Below, one piece after another: positions 1 to 10,200 of a stretch of DNA of 19,795 nt. The translations under genes and the position numbers were made by a program. The stretch is from assembly GCA_038204465.1 (NCBI GenBank), contig JBBRCX010000085.1, forward strand, positions 1 to 19,795, read 5' to 3'. Each line of letters opens with the position of its first letter. Position 1 is the stretch's first letter. A model generated the notes under the pieces. It made no database searches and was not told where the DNA came from. It saw only the letters and a list, made by a program, of their open reading frames with translations. Source of the stretch: JBBRCX01 sp038204465. GTDB taxonomy: Bacteria > Planctomycetota > Phycisphaerae > Tepidisphaerales > Tepidisphaeraceae.

Positions 1-1
1 G

Positions 2-1069
2 GCGCTCAAAATCGGTCTGATGGGTGGAACGCATTTTCAACTCGGCCAGCATTGGAAGACACATTTCGAAAAGGAACACGCGAAGGCCGGAGGCGCGATT
101 TCTGTCGGCAAACTGCGCGAGTGGCAGAACGCGCCGAAGCCGATGGGCCTTCCCGCCGAGGTGCAGAACGTCGTGATTCTTGCGTTCGCTGCGCAGACGA
201 ATCGCGCGTTTTACCAGCACGGCGCGGCCATCACGCCGGGACTGGAGAAGCTGGAAAACGACCTCGAACTCCGCGAGGAGAAGCTTCCGACGGAAGGCGT
301 GTGGAAAACTGCGCTGGAGCGCGCCAGCCACATTTTCGGCCTCACGCCGTCGCCGTTGCTCAATGCGGCGAATCTCGCCAAATTCTGCGGCGACACGCGC
401 GCCGCCGCTGCCGTCGCCGCGCCCAAAGCCGGGGCGCTGGTGAAGCAACTGCGCAGTGTGCCACCGGCATTCATCAGCGGCGATCCGACGAAAACGCCAC
501 GCATGGAGACCGCGGTGGAGGCCGTCTCCACGCTGAACCTCATCACGCAGCACGACGGCGCCGTGCTCGTCGAACAGTTCGGCACAGTTCCACTCTCCGC
601 GACGCCGACAGCAATCGGCACGAGTCTGAGCAGCGCCGAGACAATCACGGCCGGGCTGCAAGGAATGAGCTGGGATATTCTCGACGGGCTGCATTCCGCC
701 ACTGGCGAGCACGCGGCCACGGCGCAAAGCATCCTGACAGGTGTGAGCGAAGCGCTCGCCAGCTACGAACAAGCCAATCCGCTCAAGACCCGCTTGCACG
801 ACGCGCAGAAAGCAGCGGTCGCCTTGCTCAAGGCGATGGCGACGAAACCCACGCCGCCGGTCGTGATCACACCGCCCGACGTTCCTCCGATCGTAGTCGT
901 CCCGCCTTCCGTCACGCCGGCACAAGACGAGGTGGTGCTCGTCATGCCCGCCGAATGTTCTGCCCTGCTCGCGAAGCACAAGGATGTGAGTCTCGATCTC
1001 GCTGCGGGAACACTCACCATCCCGGCCACTGGTCGGACGTTCAAGCTGAGGATCGTGACTCAAAGCTAG
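2..1069 (+). CDS. pglY: BREX-2 protein PglY, C-terminal fragment (5' end outside window)
   Basis: The frame is open from base 2 to the TAG at 1067-1069 with no stop, so this is the C-terminal ~355 residues of a longer protein; the ATG at 20 is internal. The call is mainly contextual: in type 2 BREX (Pgl) operons the gene directly before pglZ is pglY, a large P-loop ATPase of about 1200 residues, whose ATPase domain would lie left of the window. What is visible is an alpha-helical, alanine-rich region, then a proline/valine-rich linker (about 840-920, with PPVV, PPDVPP and PPSVTP), then a short beta-rich C-terminal domain ending in TFKLRIV. This is compatible with the end of the PglY (DUF6079-type) family, but I see no diagnostic motif in this part. 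PglZ starts 9 bp after the stop, implying one transcript. Confidence 0.75.
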   Translation, partial: ALKIGLMGGTHFQLGQHWKTHFEKEHAKAGGAISVGKLREWQNAPKPMGLPAEVQNVVILAFAAQTNRAFYQHGAAITPGLEKLENDLELREEKLPTEGVWKTALERASHIFGLTPSPLLNAANLAKFCGDTRAAAAVAAPKAGALVKQLRSVPPAFISGDPTKTPRMETAVEAVSTLNLITQHDGAVLVEQFGTVPLSATPTAIGTSLSSAETITAGLQGMSWDILDGLHSATGEHAATAQSILTGVSEALASYEQANPLKTRLHDAQKAAVALLKAMATKPTPPVVITPPDVPPIVVVPPSVTPAQDEVVLVMPAECSALLAKHKDVSLDLAAGTLTIPATGRTFKLRIVTQS

Positions 1070-1078
1070 ACGCCCACG

Positions 1079-3724
1079 ATGCCGGTGATCACTCCATCCC
1101 AGGTGCGTGCGCAGGTGGCGGCGATTCGGCGCAGGCTACCGGATGCGACGGTGATTGGTTTGCAGGCGCCTGGCGACTGGCAGGGCGGTGCGGAAGTGGC
1201 GTGCGGGGGAACGACCTTCCGCGTCGAGCCATGCGTCTCGGATTTGCAGATGCGCGAAGCTTTGCTGCGCCACAGCGGGCAGCCCGTGGTGCTGCTCACC
1301 GAGATGGACGAAAGCAGTCTCAGCGACGATGTGGTCATTCGTCTCACTAAGCGTCGCCTCTTCCCGCTCAACCGGCGCGAGATGCTGCGAGAGTTGTTCC
1401 AGGCAAAATCGCTCGATCCGCAATTGCTAAGCTGGAGCTGGCTGGTCGGTGCTTTGACCGAGCGAATGCCGGAGAGTGGCTTTCCTCCAGTCCCCGGCGG
1501 AACGCTCGATGTGGAAACTGTCTGGGGTGTTCTGCTGAAACTTTACCTCGGGCTGAATGAGGCCCGGCCCGACCTCGAAAGTTTCCTCATGTGGACGCTG
1601 ACGAGCGAGAGTCTGGCCGCGATGGATGCGGTAGCCGCGGAGTTTCGCGCCGACTTGGAACGCTGGTTGGAAGAGGGCTTGGGCAAGGCGGGGACATTTG
1701 TTTTCGCCGCGATTCGCGCCGGGCGTGGGGCCGATCTCGCACCGCTCGGACTGGCGCTCGGGGTGATCTACGCGAGCGGCGCGCAGGACGCGGCCTTGCG
1801 CGATGCCGCGGTGCGGCTTGAGGCGGTCTTCGCCGGAAAGAAAATCCCAACCGACGCGGCGGAGTCATGGGCAACCGCTGCTGCTGCGGTGATCCGAAAG
1901 GTTTTTCACACTCGCGGTGAGCCTGCCGGACGCACCCTGCTGGACCGCGTGGATGTCATCCTTAATGAGCTGCGCATCGGTGGCTCGGCTGCGCTCAGCG
2001 ACTACTCCCCTAGTGGTTTCGAGGCCCGACTCGGCGCGTTGGCGGACGCGTTCACGTCCGCACTCGACCATCCGGGCACTCAAGCCATGACCGCAGTGAC
2101 CAATGCGCTGGCTTCCGTCGAGCATCACTTCCTCGCCGCCCTTTCGCACGCACGCATGGCGCGCTGCCGGATGGCACTGCGCCTGATCCGCTGGTTGCAC
2201 ATGCGGGATAACGCTCCAGCGGCGAATCTCGCGGCATCCGCGACCGACTACGTGAACGACGGCGCTTTCGTGGATTGGGGCCGGCACGCGCTTTTCGCAG
2301 GCGACGGAAATCTCCAGCTCGCACGCGCGTTCACCCGAATCGTTGAACGCGCAGGCGAGAAGCGCGACGCGGGCGACCGCAATTTCGCGGAGAAGCTCGC
2401 TGCGGCGCTTTCGACCAACGAACACGATGCCGGACTGCTCGGTATCGAATCGGTGATGAAGGAAGTCGTCGCGCCGCTGGTGGCGCACGCTCCGGTGCTC
2501 GTCATCGTGATGGATGGGATGAGTCACGCTGTCTTCCGCGAACTGCTTCCGGATCTCACGCGGCGCGGCTGGCGTTCGCTCGGCCACGCCGCGGACCGTT
2601 TGCCCAGACCCGTGCTTGCGGGACTGCCGAGCATCACGGAAATCTCGCGCCGTGCGCTGCTGACCGGCGCGTTGGACTACACCTCGCTGCTCGATGAGGC
2701 GTCTGGATTCGAAAAGCTGGGCGAGTTGCTCGGCCTGCCCAAGAACTCGCGCCCACAGCTCTTTCGCAAAGGCGAACTGACAGAAATCGGTGAAACGGGT
2801 CTGCCCGACAAAATCCAGCAAGCTATCGCGCAAACCAAGAACCGGCTGGTCGGCGCAGTCGTCAACGCGATCGACGACTACCTGCTAAAAGGCGATCAAC
2901 TCGCGGTGACGTGGGATCTGGCGCTGCTCCCGGCGCTCGATCAATTGCTCCACGCCGCGCGCGATAGCGGGCGCATTGTCGTCCTGGCCAGCGATCACGG
3001 TCACGTCATCGACCGCGAAACGGAGTTGCGCAAAGCGGAAGGCAGCGACCGCTACCGCCCTGACGATGCGAAGCCCGCAGCGGGTGAGTTGGTTTTTCGC
3101 GGAGCGCGAATTCGCGCCGCGACAGGCCACGATTCCGTCATCTTGCCGATCACCGAACGCCTTCGCTACGCGGGAAAAAAGAACGGCTATCACGGCGGTG
3201 CGACACCGCAGGAAGTCCTCGCTCCGCTGGCTGTGCTCACCACCCTCACGAAGATTCCAGCAGGGTGGGACGAGTTGCCGCCCTACGAACCTGCCTGGTG
3301 GAGCAGCCAGCCAGCACCAGTAGCTGCGCCGGTCTCGATGGTCACCAAGCCAAGAAAGGCGTCATCCGATCTGCCGCTTTTCGATTTTGCAAAAGGCGGC
3401 GCGACACCGACCACCGCACACTGGACCGACGCGCTGCTCGCCTCAGATATTTTCCTCGCGCAGCAGAAATTCGCCGGGCGCACACCGCTCGCAAAAGCTT
3501 CCATCCGAGCGTTCCTCAGCGCGCTGGAAGAGCGTGGCTTCACCATCCTTCGCCCCACGCTTGCGCAGAAGCTTGGTCTGCCGTTGCTCCGCGTTGGCGG
3601 TCTGGTCAGCACGATGCAGCGAGTCCTCAACGTGGATGGATACGATGTGCTCGCGTTCGAGAGCGAGGCCGACACCATCCGTCTCAATCTGGATCTGCTG
3701 AAAACGCAGTTCGAGATCAAGTAG
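1079..3724 (+). CDS. pglZ: BREX-2 phosphatase-fold core protein PglZ
   Basis: 881 residues, complete. PglZ is the signature protein of all BREX phage-defence systems and has an alkaline-phosphatase-superfamily domain; its precise biochemical role in defence is not settled. The metal-site motifs of that fold are visible: VIVMDGM around residues 475-481 (Asp479), ASDHGH around 637-642 (Asp639, His640, His642), and GYHGGATPQEVLAP with His705, the HGG-TPQE-P signature typical of PglZ. About 470 N-terminal residues precede this domain, and a C-terminal helical, winged-helix-like segment (about residues 770-881) follows a Pro/Ala-rich linker. Both the length and the extended N- and C-terminal regions fit the BREX type 2 version rather than the BREX type 1 one. 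The ATG lies 9 bp after the pglY stop with no strong Shine-Dalgarno, suggesting coupled translation. brxD begins 3 bp after the TAG stop. Confidence 0.93.
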   Translation: MPVITPSQVRAQVAAIRRRLPDATVIGLQAPGDWQGGAEVACGGTTFRVEPCVSDLQMREALLRHSGQPVVLLTEMDESSLSDDVVIRLTKRRLFPLNRREMLRELFQAKSLDPQLLSWSWLVGALTERMPESGFPPVPGGTLDVETVWGVLLKLYLGLNEARPDLESFLMWTLTSESLAAMDAVAAEFRADLERWLEEGLGKAGTFVFAAIRAGRGADLAPLGLALGVIYASGAQDAALRDAAVRLEAVFAGKKIPTDAAESWATAAAAVIRKVFHTRGEPAGRTLLDRVDVILNELRIGGSAALSDYSPSGFEARLGALADAFTSALDHPGTQAMTAVTNALASVEHHFLAALSHARMARCRMALRLIRWLHMRDNAPAANLAASATDYVNDGAFVDWGRHALFAGDGNLQLARAFTRIVERAGEKRDAGDRNFAEKLAAALSTNEHDAGLLGIESVMKEVVAPLVAHAPVLVIVMDGMSHAVFRELLPDLTRRGWRSLGHAADRLPRPVLAGLPSITEISRRALLTGALDYTSLLDEASGFEKLGELLGLPKNSRPQLFRKGELTEIGETGLPDKIQQAIAQTKNRLVGAVVNAIDDYLLKGDQLAVTWDLALLPALDQLLHAARDSGRIVVLASDHGHVIDRETELRKAEGSDRYRPDDAKPAAGELVFRGARIRAATGHDSVILPITERLRYAGKKNGYHGGATPQEVLAPLAVLTTLTKIPAGWDELPPYEPAWWSSQPAPVAAPVSMVTKPRKASSDLPLFDFAKGGATPTTAHWTDALLASDIFLAQQKFAGRTPLAKASIRAFLSALEERGFTILRPTLAQKLGLPLLRVGGLVSTMQRVLNVDGYDVLAFESEADTIRLNLDLLKTQFEIK

Positions 3725-3727
3725 CCC

Positions 3728-5044
3728 ATGATCAGCCCGCAACGCCGCATCGAAATTTTGGACGCCCTGCGCCGCGGCACCGTGCCCCGGCGTGGCCTTG
3801 GGGCGTTCGCGGTGGGCCTGGATCGCTTTGAAGGCGCGCTCGTCACCGAACTGGATCGCGTCGCGGCCGGGGGCAGTGTGTTCAAAGCGGTCCGCGGGGA
3901 ATACGGCTGCGGCAAAACATTCTTCGCACGCTGGCTGCAAGAACGCGCGAAGGAGCGAAACTTCGCCACAGCCGAAGTGCAAATCTCCGAAACCGAGACA
4001 CCCCTGCACCGGCTCGAGACCGTGTATCGGCGGATGATCGAGCGCCTCACCACCCGCGCGGCCGAGAGCGGCGCATTTCGCTCGATCATTGAGTCGTGGT
4101 TCTACGCACTCGAAGAGGATGTGATTTCAGCCGGTTCGGTGAAACCCGAAGATGCAGAAGGTCTGCTGCGTGCAACCAACGCCCTGATGGAGCGCCGGCT
4201 CGAAGCGATTTCACGCACCGCGCCCGCCTTTGCCGCCGCGCTGCGCGGGTATCGCGAAGCTCTTGCTCGCGGAGACCAACCGGTCGCCGACGGTCTTCTC
4301 GCGTGGCTGGCGGGCGAGCCGAATGTTTCCGCCGCCGCAAAGCGCGGCGCGCTGCTCAAGGGCGACGTCGATCACTTCGGCGCACTGGCTTTTCTCCAAG
4401 GACTGCTGCTCCTCCTCCGCGACTCCGGCCACGCTGGGCTCGTGCTCGTGCTTGATGAGGTCGAAACCCTCCAGCGCGTCCGCACTGACACGCGCGAGCG
4501 CGGTCTGAACGCACTGCGACAGTTCATTGATGAAATTGACGCAGGACGTTTCCCCGGCCTTTTCCTCGTTATCACTGGCACGCCCGCATTTTTCGATGGC
4601 CCGCAGGGTGTGCAACGCCTGGCTCCACTTGCGCAGCGGCTGCATACAGATTTCCAGACCGAGGCGCGTTTCGACAACCCCCGTGCGGTGCAGATTCGCC
4701 TGCCTGGCTTCTCGCGGGACTCACTCCGCGAAGTGGGGCGCAGGGTTCGCGACATCTTCGTCGATGGCGCGGCGCAATCGGTCCGCGTGCAACAACTCGC
4801 CGTGGATGCACTACTCGACCGTCTTGCGGAAGGTGTGGCGGGGAAACTTGGTGGAAAAGTCGGCATCGCTCCGCGGCTCTTTCTCAAGAAGCTCGTCGCG
4901 GACGTTCTCGACCGCATTGACCAGTTTGCCGACTTCGACCCCGCTCAGCACTACGCGCTGACGCTCGACCAAACCGAACTCACCGAGGAAGAGCGCAACG
5001 CCGTGCCCGCAACTTCGGTGGACGACATTCCGCTTCGGTTGTGA
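3728..5044 (+). CDS. brxD: BREX system P-loop ATPase BrxD
   Basis: 438 residues, complete. BrxD is an AAA/STAND-like ATP-binding protein of type 2 BREX operons (DUF2791-type family), found between pglZ and the helicase brxHI as here. A Walker A motif is seen at residues 57-64 (GEYGCGKT), in the context FKAVRGEYGCGKTFFARWL that is characteristic of the family. A Walker B motif is seen at about 237-246 (GLVLVLDEVE), followed by a sensor-like strand LFLVITGTPAFFDG near residue 280. The N-terminal RRIEILDALRRGTVP stretch, just before the ATPase core, is also typical of BrxD. The ATG is 3 bp after the pglZ stop and the TGA stop overlaps the next gene's GTG start, so expression is almost certainly coupled to both neighbours. 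Its ATPase role in BREX is inferred from family knowledge; it is not proven by sequence. Confidence 0.92.
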   Translation: MISPQRRIEILDALRRGTVPRRGLGAFAVGLDRFEGALVTELDRVAAGGSVFKAVRGEYGCGKTFFARWLQERAKERNFATAEVQISETETPLHRLETVYRRMIERLTTRAAESGAFRSIIESWFYALEEDVISAGSVKPEDAEGLLRATNALMERRLEAISRTAPAFAAALRGYREALARGDQPVADGLLAWLAGEPNVSAAAKRGALLKGDVDHFGALAFLQGLLLLLRDSGHAGLVLVLDEVETLQRVRTDTRERGLNALRQFIDEIDAGRFPGLFLVITGTPAFFDGPQGVQRLAPLAQRLHTDFQTEARFDNPRAVQIRLPGFSRDSLREVGRRVRDIFVDGAAQSVRVQQLAVDALLDRLAEGVAGKLGGKVGIAPRLFLKKLVADVLDRIDQFADFDPAQHYALTLDQTELTEEERNAVPATSVDDIPLRL

Positions 5045-7167
5045 ACGCTTTTGACCGGCTGCACCCGTCCCTCCAGCACCATATCGTGAACACGCTGGGC
5101 TGGTCGGGACTACGCCCGCTGCAAGAAACTAGCATCCCGCCGATCCTCGAAGGCCACCATGCGCTAGTCATCGCTCCTACCGCCGGGGGTAAAACGGAAT
5201 CGGCGGTTCTTCCCGTGCTTTCCCGGGTGCTCACTGAACGCTGGTGCGGTTTGAGCGTGATCTATGTCTGCCCGTTAAAGGCACTGCTGAACAACATCGC
5301 CGCGCGGCTTGAGAAGTATTTCAGCATGGTCGGCGAACGCTGCGCGGTCTGGCACGGAGACATCCCGCAGTCCGAAAAAGATCGCATCCGCCGGTCCCCG
5401 CCGACCTGCCTGCTCACCACGCCCGAGTCGCTTGAAGTGCTGCTCATTTCCTCGAACCCGGCTTCGCGCGAACTGCTCACGTCGGCCAGGGTGGTGATCG
5501 TTGACGAAGTGCATGCTTTCGCGCGCGATGACCGGGGCTGGCATCTGCTTGCCGTGCTCGAACGCATCACGCGACTCACGGGGCACGAACTCCAGCGCAT
5601 CGGGCTTTCGGCGACCGTGGGCAACCCCGAGGATTTGCTCGGCTGGCTCGCCGGCCATTGCTCTGGCGAGCGCACTGTCATCCGCAGCGAGAGCGCGGGC
5701 ACCGTTGCCACGGATGTTCAACTCGACTTCGTGGGCACTCTCGACAACGCGGCGACGGTCATCGCGCAGCTTTACCGCGACGAAAAGCGACTTGTCTTTT
5801 GCGACAGCCGGAGCCGGGTCGAGCGGCTTGCGACATTGCTCGATGAGCGTGGTGTAAAGGCATTTGTCTCGCACAGTTCCTTGAGCGCAGCGCAGCGCCG
5901 GGAGGCCGAACAAGCGTTCGCTCACGGCGACGCGTGCGTCATCCTCGCGACCAGCACACTCGAACTTGGGATCGACGTCGGCGACCTCGATCGCGTCATC
6001 CAGATCGACGCCCCTCCAAGCGTCGCGTCCTTCCTCCAGCGGCTCGGTCGCACCGGACGGCGCGCTGGGACAACACGGAATTGTTTGTTTCTAGTAACCG
6101 ATGACCTTGCGCTGCTGCGATGCGCTGCCGTCCTTGCGCTTTGGGAGCGTGGATTCGTCGAGCCGATCCTCCCGCCGCGCGAACCGCTCCATCTTTTCAG
6201 CCAGCAACTCATGGCCCTCGCGCTGCAAGAGCGAGGTATTGGTGTAAACGACTGGCCTGCGTGGATCGGCCGACTGCCTCCTTTCCGTCGGATGCCGCCC
6301 GAAGAAACCGCGGCCATCGTGGCGCATCTCCAGGCTCAAAGCATCTTGTTCAATGATGGAGGCATTTTGTCTTTCGCCGCTGAAGGCGAAGCAAAATACG
6401 GCCGCAAACATTTTCTTGAACTCGTTTCCATTTTCACCAGCCCACCGGTTTTCTCCGTCCTCCATGGACGCGACGAAATTGGCACCGTCGAACAATGCTC
6501 GCTGACCGCGCAACCCGATCACCCAGCCGTGCTCGCTCTCGCCGGCAGGAACTGGGAAGTGACGCATGTGGACTGGGCGCGCCGCATCGCTTATGTGCGC
6601 GCGACCGCCGCACGGGGGAAAAGCCGCTGGCTAGGCGCGCGCTCTGGTATGAGCTTTGAACAGGCACGCAGCGTCAGTGCGCTGCTGGCAGGCAGTGATG
6701 TCTCGCCTCGCTGGTCGCGGCGAGCCTCTGACGCACTGGCTGCTTTGCGCGAGGATGCCAATGCGCGCGGAACCGCGACACCGACCGTAACGCGGAATCC
6801 TGACGACGAAGACCTCGAATGGTGGACATATGCCGGCTTCAGCACAAACCGCCTCCTTACTGACGCCGGTTCCCAACTGATCCATGCGGAAGCCGTCGGC
6901 GATGACTTCAAGGTTACGTTCTCACGAGCGACGACGGTCCAGCAACTTCACGCCCTTTGGCTGCATCTTCTCGCCGAGAAAGACCTCCATGAACTTCTGC
7001 GTGTTCCTGATAACGCACTCGCTGAAATCAAGTTTGCAGAGGCGCTGCCGCCGGGGTTGGCCATTAAGGTCTATCGGGACAGAGCCGTTGAACACGAAGC
7101 TTTGCGAACGGTGGGCCAAGAACTAAAGGAGGCTGTCATCCACAGCGGCCCGCTGGGTGAATGCTGA
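5041..7167 (+). CDS. brxHI: BREX-2 Lhr-like superfamily 2 helicase BrxHI
   Basis: 708 residues, complete. An ATP-dependent DEAD/DEAH-type helicase. Motifs are in order: Q-motif-like GLRPLQE (residues 23-29), Walker A APTAGGKT (45-52), motif Ib TTPESLE (126-132), DEVH box (155-158), SAT (190-192), motif IV LVFCDSRSR (about 251-259), motif V ATSTLELGIDVG (303-314) and motif VI QRLGRTGRR (333-341). About 370 further residues form the C-terminal region shared with Lhr-family helicases. Its position as the last gene after brxD matches the published type 2 BREX order pglW-pglX-pglY-pglZ-brxD-brxHI. The start is GTG and overlaps the brxD stop as GTGA (5041-5044) with no clear Shine-Dalgarno, so it should depend on termination-reinitiation. 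Only 77 bp separate it from the end of the convergent helicase fragment to the right; no convincing terminator is visible there. Confidence 0.92.
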   Translation: MNAFDRLHPSLQHHIVNTLGWSGLRPLQETSIPPILEGHHALVIAPTAGGKTESAVLPVLSRVLTERWCGLSVIYVCPLKALLNNIAARLEKYFSMVGERCAVWHGDIPQSEKDRIRRSPPTCLLTTPESLEVLLISSNPASRELLTSARVVIVDEVHAFARDDRGWHLLAVLERITRLTGHELQRIGLSATVGNPEDLLGWLAGHCSGERTVIRSESAGTVATDVQLDFVGTLDNAATVIAQLYRDEKRLVFCDSRSRVERLATLLDERGVKAFVSHSSLSAAQRREAEQAFAHGDACVILATSTLELGIDVGDLDRVIQIDAPPSVASFLQRLGRTGRRAGTTRNCLFLVTDDLALLRCAAVLALWERGFVEPILPPREPLHLFSQQLMALALQERGIGVNDWPAWIGRLPPFRRMPPEETAAIVAHLQAQSILFNDGGILSFAAEGEAKYGRKHFLELVSIFTSPPVFSVLHGRDEIGTVEQCSLTAQPDHPAVLALAGRNWEVTHVDWARRIAYVRATAARGKSRWLGARSGMSFEQARSVSALLAGSDVSPRWSRRASDALAALREDANARGTATPTVTRNPDDEDLEWWTYAGFSTNRLLTDAGSQLIHAEAVGDDFKVTFSRATTVQQLHALWLHLLAEKDLHELLRVPDNALAEIKFAEALPPGLAIKVYRDRAVEHEALRTVGQELKEAVIHSGPLGEC

Positions 7168-7244
7168 ATCGTTGGTCTCCATGATCGAGCGTCCGATTTC
7201 ACACCACCAAACCGGCTCTGCAGACTCAGATCAAAATGTCCGTT

Positions 7245-10200
7245 TCAAGGAGAAACAGTGGATGTGGTTTTCGAGTGCCTCCGCGCATGAGAATCCGGCT
7301 TTTGAGCTATATCGTCTTCCAACCGGTCATCACCATCCGCCATCTTAACCGATGCTTGGTTTTTCGTGATATCGAGGGCTTCGACAATCTCCTGCTGGCG
7401 CTTCGCAGCGGCTGCCAACTTCTCCTCGTGCTCGAAGGGATGGTCGAGTTGCTTGGTGAGGTCTTCTGTTTGTTTGCGAGTTTGCTGGAGATCGGTTTCA
7501 CGCTCCCTCAGACGGTCGGGCATGCTGTCGAGAGCGTGCTCCACTGAGGAGATGGTGCCGGTCGGGCTGTCGCTGACGTTGGCCTTGTATTCGCACCTTC
7601 CGTGGAGGACGAGGTTGGCGCGTTCGTCGAAGCGATGGAGGGATACGGGGAAGCCGCCGATTTCGCCGATGGCCTTGGTGGATTGGAAGGGCTTCATCGC
7701 GGCAGCAAGGAAGACGAGCGCACGTCCGGCTTTCACGCGGTCGGCGAAGGCTTCCTTCTGCACCGTCATCGAGAATCGATCTCCTCGCGTGCTGGTGCGG
7801 GTGCGAAGGTCTTCGCGGATATTGGCGATTTCCCGTTCGCTGGTCGTGATGGTGTCTCCAAGACCTTTTAGCCGGTAGCGCATTTGATACTGGCTGTCGG
7901 CGTGCTGCTTTTTTAACCGGGTGAGGCGCATCACCTCGGCGTCGATCGTGGCTTTCTCGATGACGAGCGGATTGCCGGACGCGATGGCCTTCACCTCGGC
8001 GTAAGTGAGCGCGGCAGCGTCCACGTCCTCGGCTTTGCGCATCGTCGCGTCGCCGGTCATGACTTGGGCGATGAAGCGGCACTTGGTTTCCAGCGTCTGC
8101 CACATGTAGGCGTCGAAGGAGCCCTCTGTGACGTAGCGGAAGACCTTCACATATTCGTTCGTGTTGCCCTGGCGGAGGATGCGGCCGTCACGTTGCTCGA
8201 TGTCCGCGGGACGCCACGGGGCGTCGAGGTGGTGCAAGGCGACGAGCTTTCGTTGGACATTGGTGCCTTCACCCATCTTCGGCGTGCTGCCGAGAAGGAT
8301 GCGCACTTTCCCTTCACGCACATTCTTAAAGAGCGATGCTTTGGCAGCGTCTTCATCGTAGTCCTGGATGAAGGCGATGTCTGCCGAGGGCACGCGGCGG
8401 GCGATCAGCTTTTCCCGCACGTCGTCATAGACTGAAAACAAGCGCTTGCTGGGTTGCGGTGTGGACAGGTCGCAGAAGACGAGTTGAGCGCCCTTCTGTT
8501 CGGCGGAATCCTCCCAGACTTGGTGAATCTTCGCGACGGCTTGGTTCAGCTTGGAATCCGGATGGTCGCGGACGCCGGGCATGACGAGCCGAAGGTCGAG
8601 CGCAGCTTTGCGGCCCTCGGTCGTGACCTTCAGCATGTTGTCGTCGCGCGGATCGACCTTGCCGCCTTTGATCTGCTCCACGCGCGCGACGAGGTGTTCG
8701 ACAAAACCTTTCAGCTCCGGAGTCGCGGGCGCGCTGACCGTAATCGGCTGCCCCTGATCCAGCTTCGGAATCGGCAGCTTGAGCATCTCCGCGGTTTGCA
8801 CGTCAGCCACCTGACGAAACTGCTGCATCAGCTCGGGCACATTCACAAAGCGCGCGAAGCGGCTGTTCAATCGGTAGCCGCTGCCATCGGGGCTCAACTC
8901 CATCGCGGTGACGGTTTCGCCGAAAGTGCCGGCCCACGAGTCGAAGTGCTGGAGTCCGTTGCGTCGCAGGGTGCCCATTTGGAGGTAGCGCTGCATGGTG
9001 AACATCTCCGCCATCGTGTTGGAGATCGGCGTGCCCGTAGCGAAGACCACACCGCCTCCGCGGTTCCGCTCCTGCACATGCTGCACCTTCAAAAACAGAT
9101 CGAAGGCCCGCTCGGAAGCAGTCTGCGGCAGACCGGCGACCCGCGTCATCTTGGTGACGTAGAAGAGGTTCTTAAATTTGTGCGCTTCGTCGATGAACAG
9201 GCGGTCGATTCCCAACTCTTCAAAGGTGAGCGTGTTGTCCTTCTTCTCGTTCGCGGAAAGTGTCTCTAACTTCGCCTCCAGGCGGCGCTTCACCTTCTCC
9301 AACTCCTTCACCAGGCGCGTGCCGCGGTCAGACTTCTGTTCCCGGATGGCCATCTCCACTTCGCGAATTTGCTCGTCGATGAAATTGCGCCGCGTCTCCA
9401 CCGAGAGCGGAATCTTCTCGAAGCTCGAATGCGTCACGATCACCGCATCCCAGTTACCCGTGGCGATGCGGCTGAAGAGCCGCGCGCGTTTCGATGCCTC
9501 GAAGTCCTCCTTGCCGGCGACGAGAATATTCGCCGTCGGGTAAAGCGTAAGCAGCTCCGAGGAGAACTGCGCGAGCATGTGATTCGGCACGGCGAACATT
9601 GGCTTCGTCGCGAGGCCGAGCCGTTTTAGCTCAATCGCAGCGGCTACCATCGTGTAGGTCTTCCCCGCGCCGACCGCGTGCGCGAGCAGCGTGTTGTCGC
9701 TCTGCACGATTCGCCAGACGGCGTTCTTCTGGTGGGGGCGCAGAGCGATGAGGTCGCTGCTCGCGGGGAGCGTCAGATGCGCGCCGTTGAAGACGCGCAG
9801 CCGCACCGAGTTGAACTCATCGTTGTATTTGCGGCACAGCCGCTCGCGCCGCTCGTCGTCCTCCCACACCCACGTCCTGAACCGCTCCTTGATCTTCTCC
9901 ATCTTGTCCCGCGCGCCCTCCGTTTCCGTGGCGTTGATCACGCTGTTCTTCGTGCGCGGATCGGTGTCGTAAACGGTCGGCGTCTTGAGATTCAGCGCGT
10001 CCTGAATCAGCTCCAACGCGGAGTAACGGCTCGTGCCCCATTCGGTAGAATTGGCGACCGTCGCGCGAGCGCAGTAGTCGCCTCGCAAGAACCAAGTCCC
10101 CACGACGGCAGCATGGGAAACCGTGATGCCTTCCGCACCGATGATCGAGCGCGCGAACGCCTCCACATCCGCCGCCGGAATCCATACCGCCCCAAGGCGC

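Noticed and set aside
1865..2833. 322-codon open frame on the minus strand
   Set aside because: Antisense shadow of pglZ; no family resemblance and no ribosome binding site.
7143..7155. CAGCGG-C-CCGCTG inverted repeat as a terminator after brxHI
   Set aside because: It is inside the last codons of brxHI, the arms leave a 1-base loop and no T tract follows.
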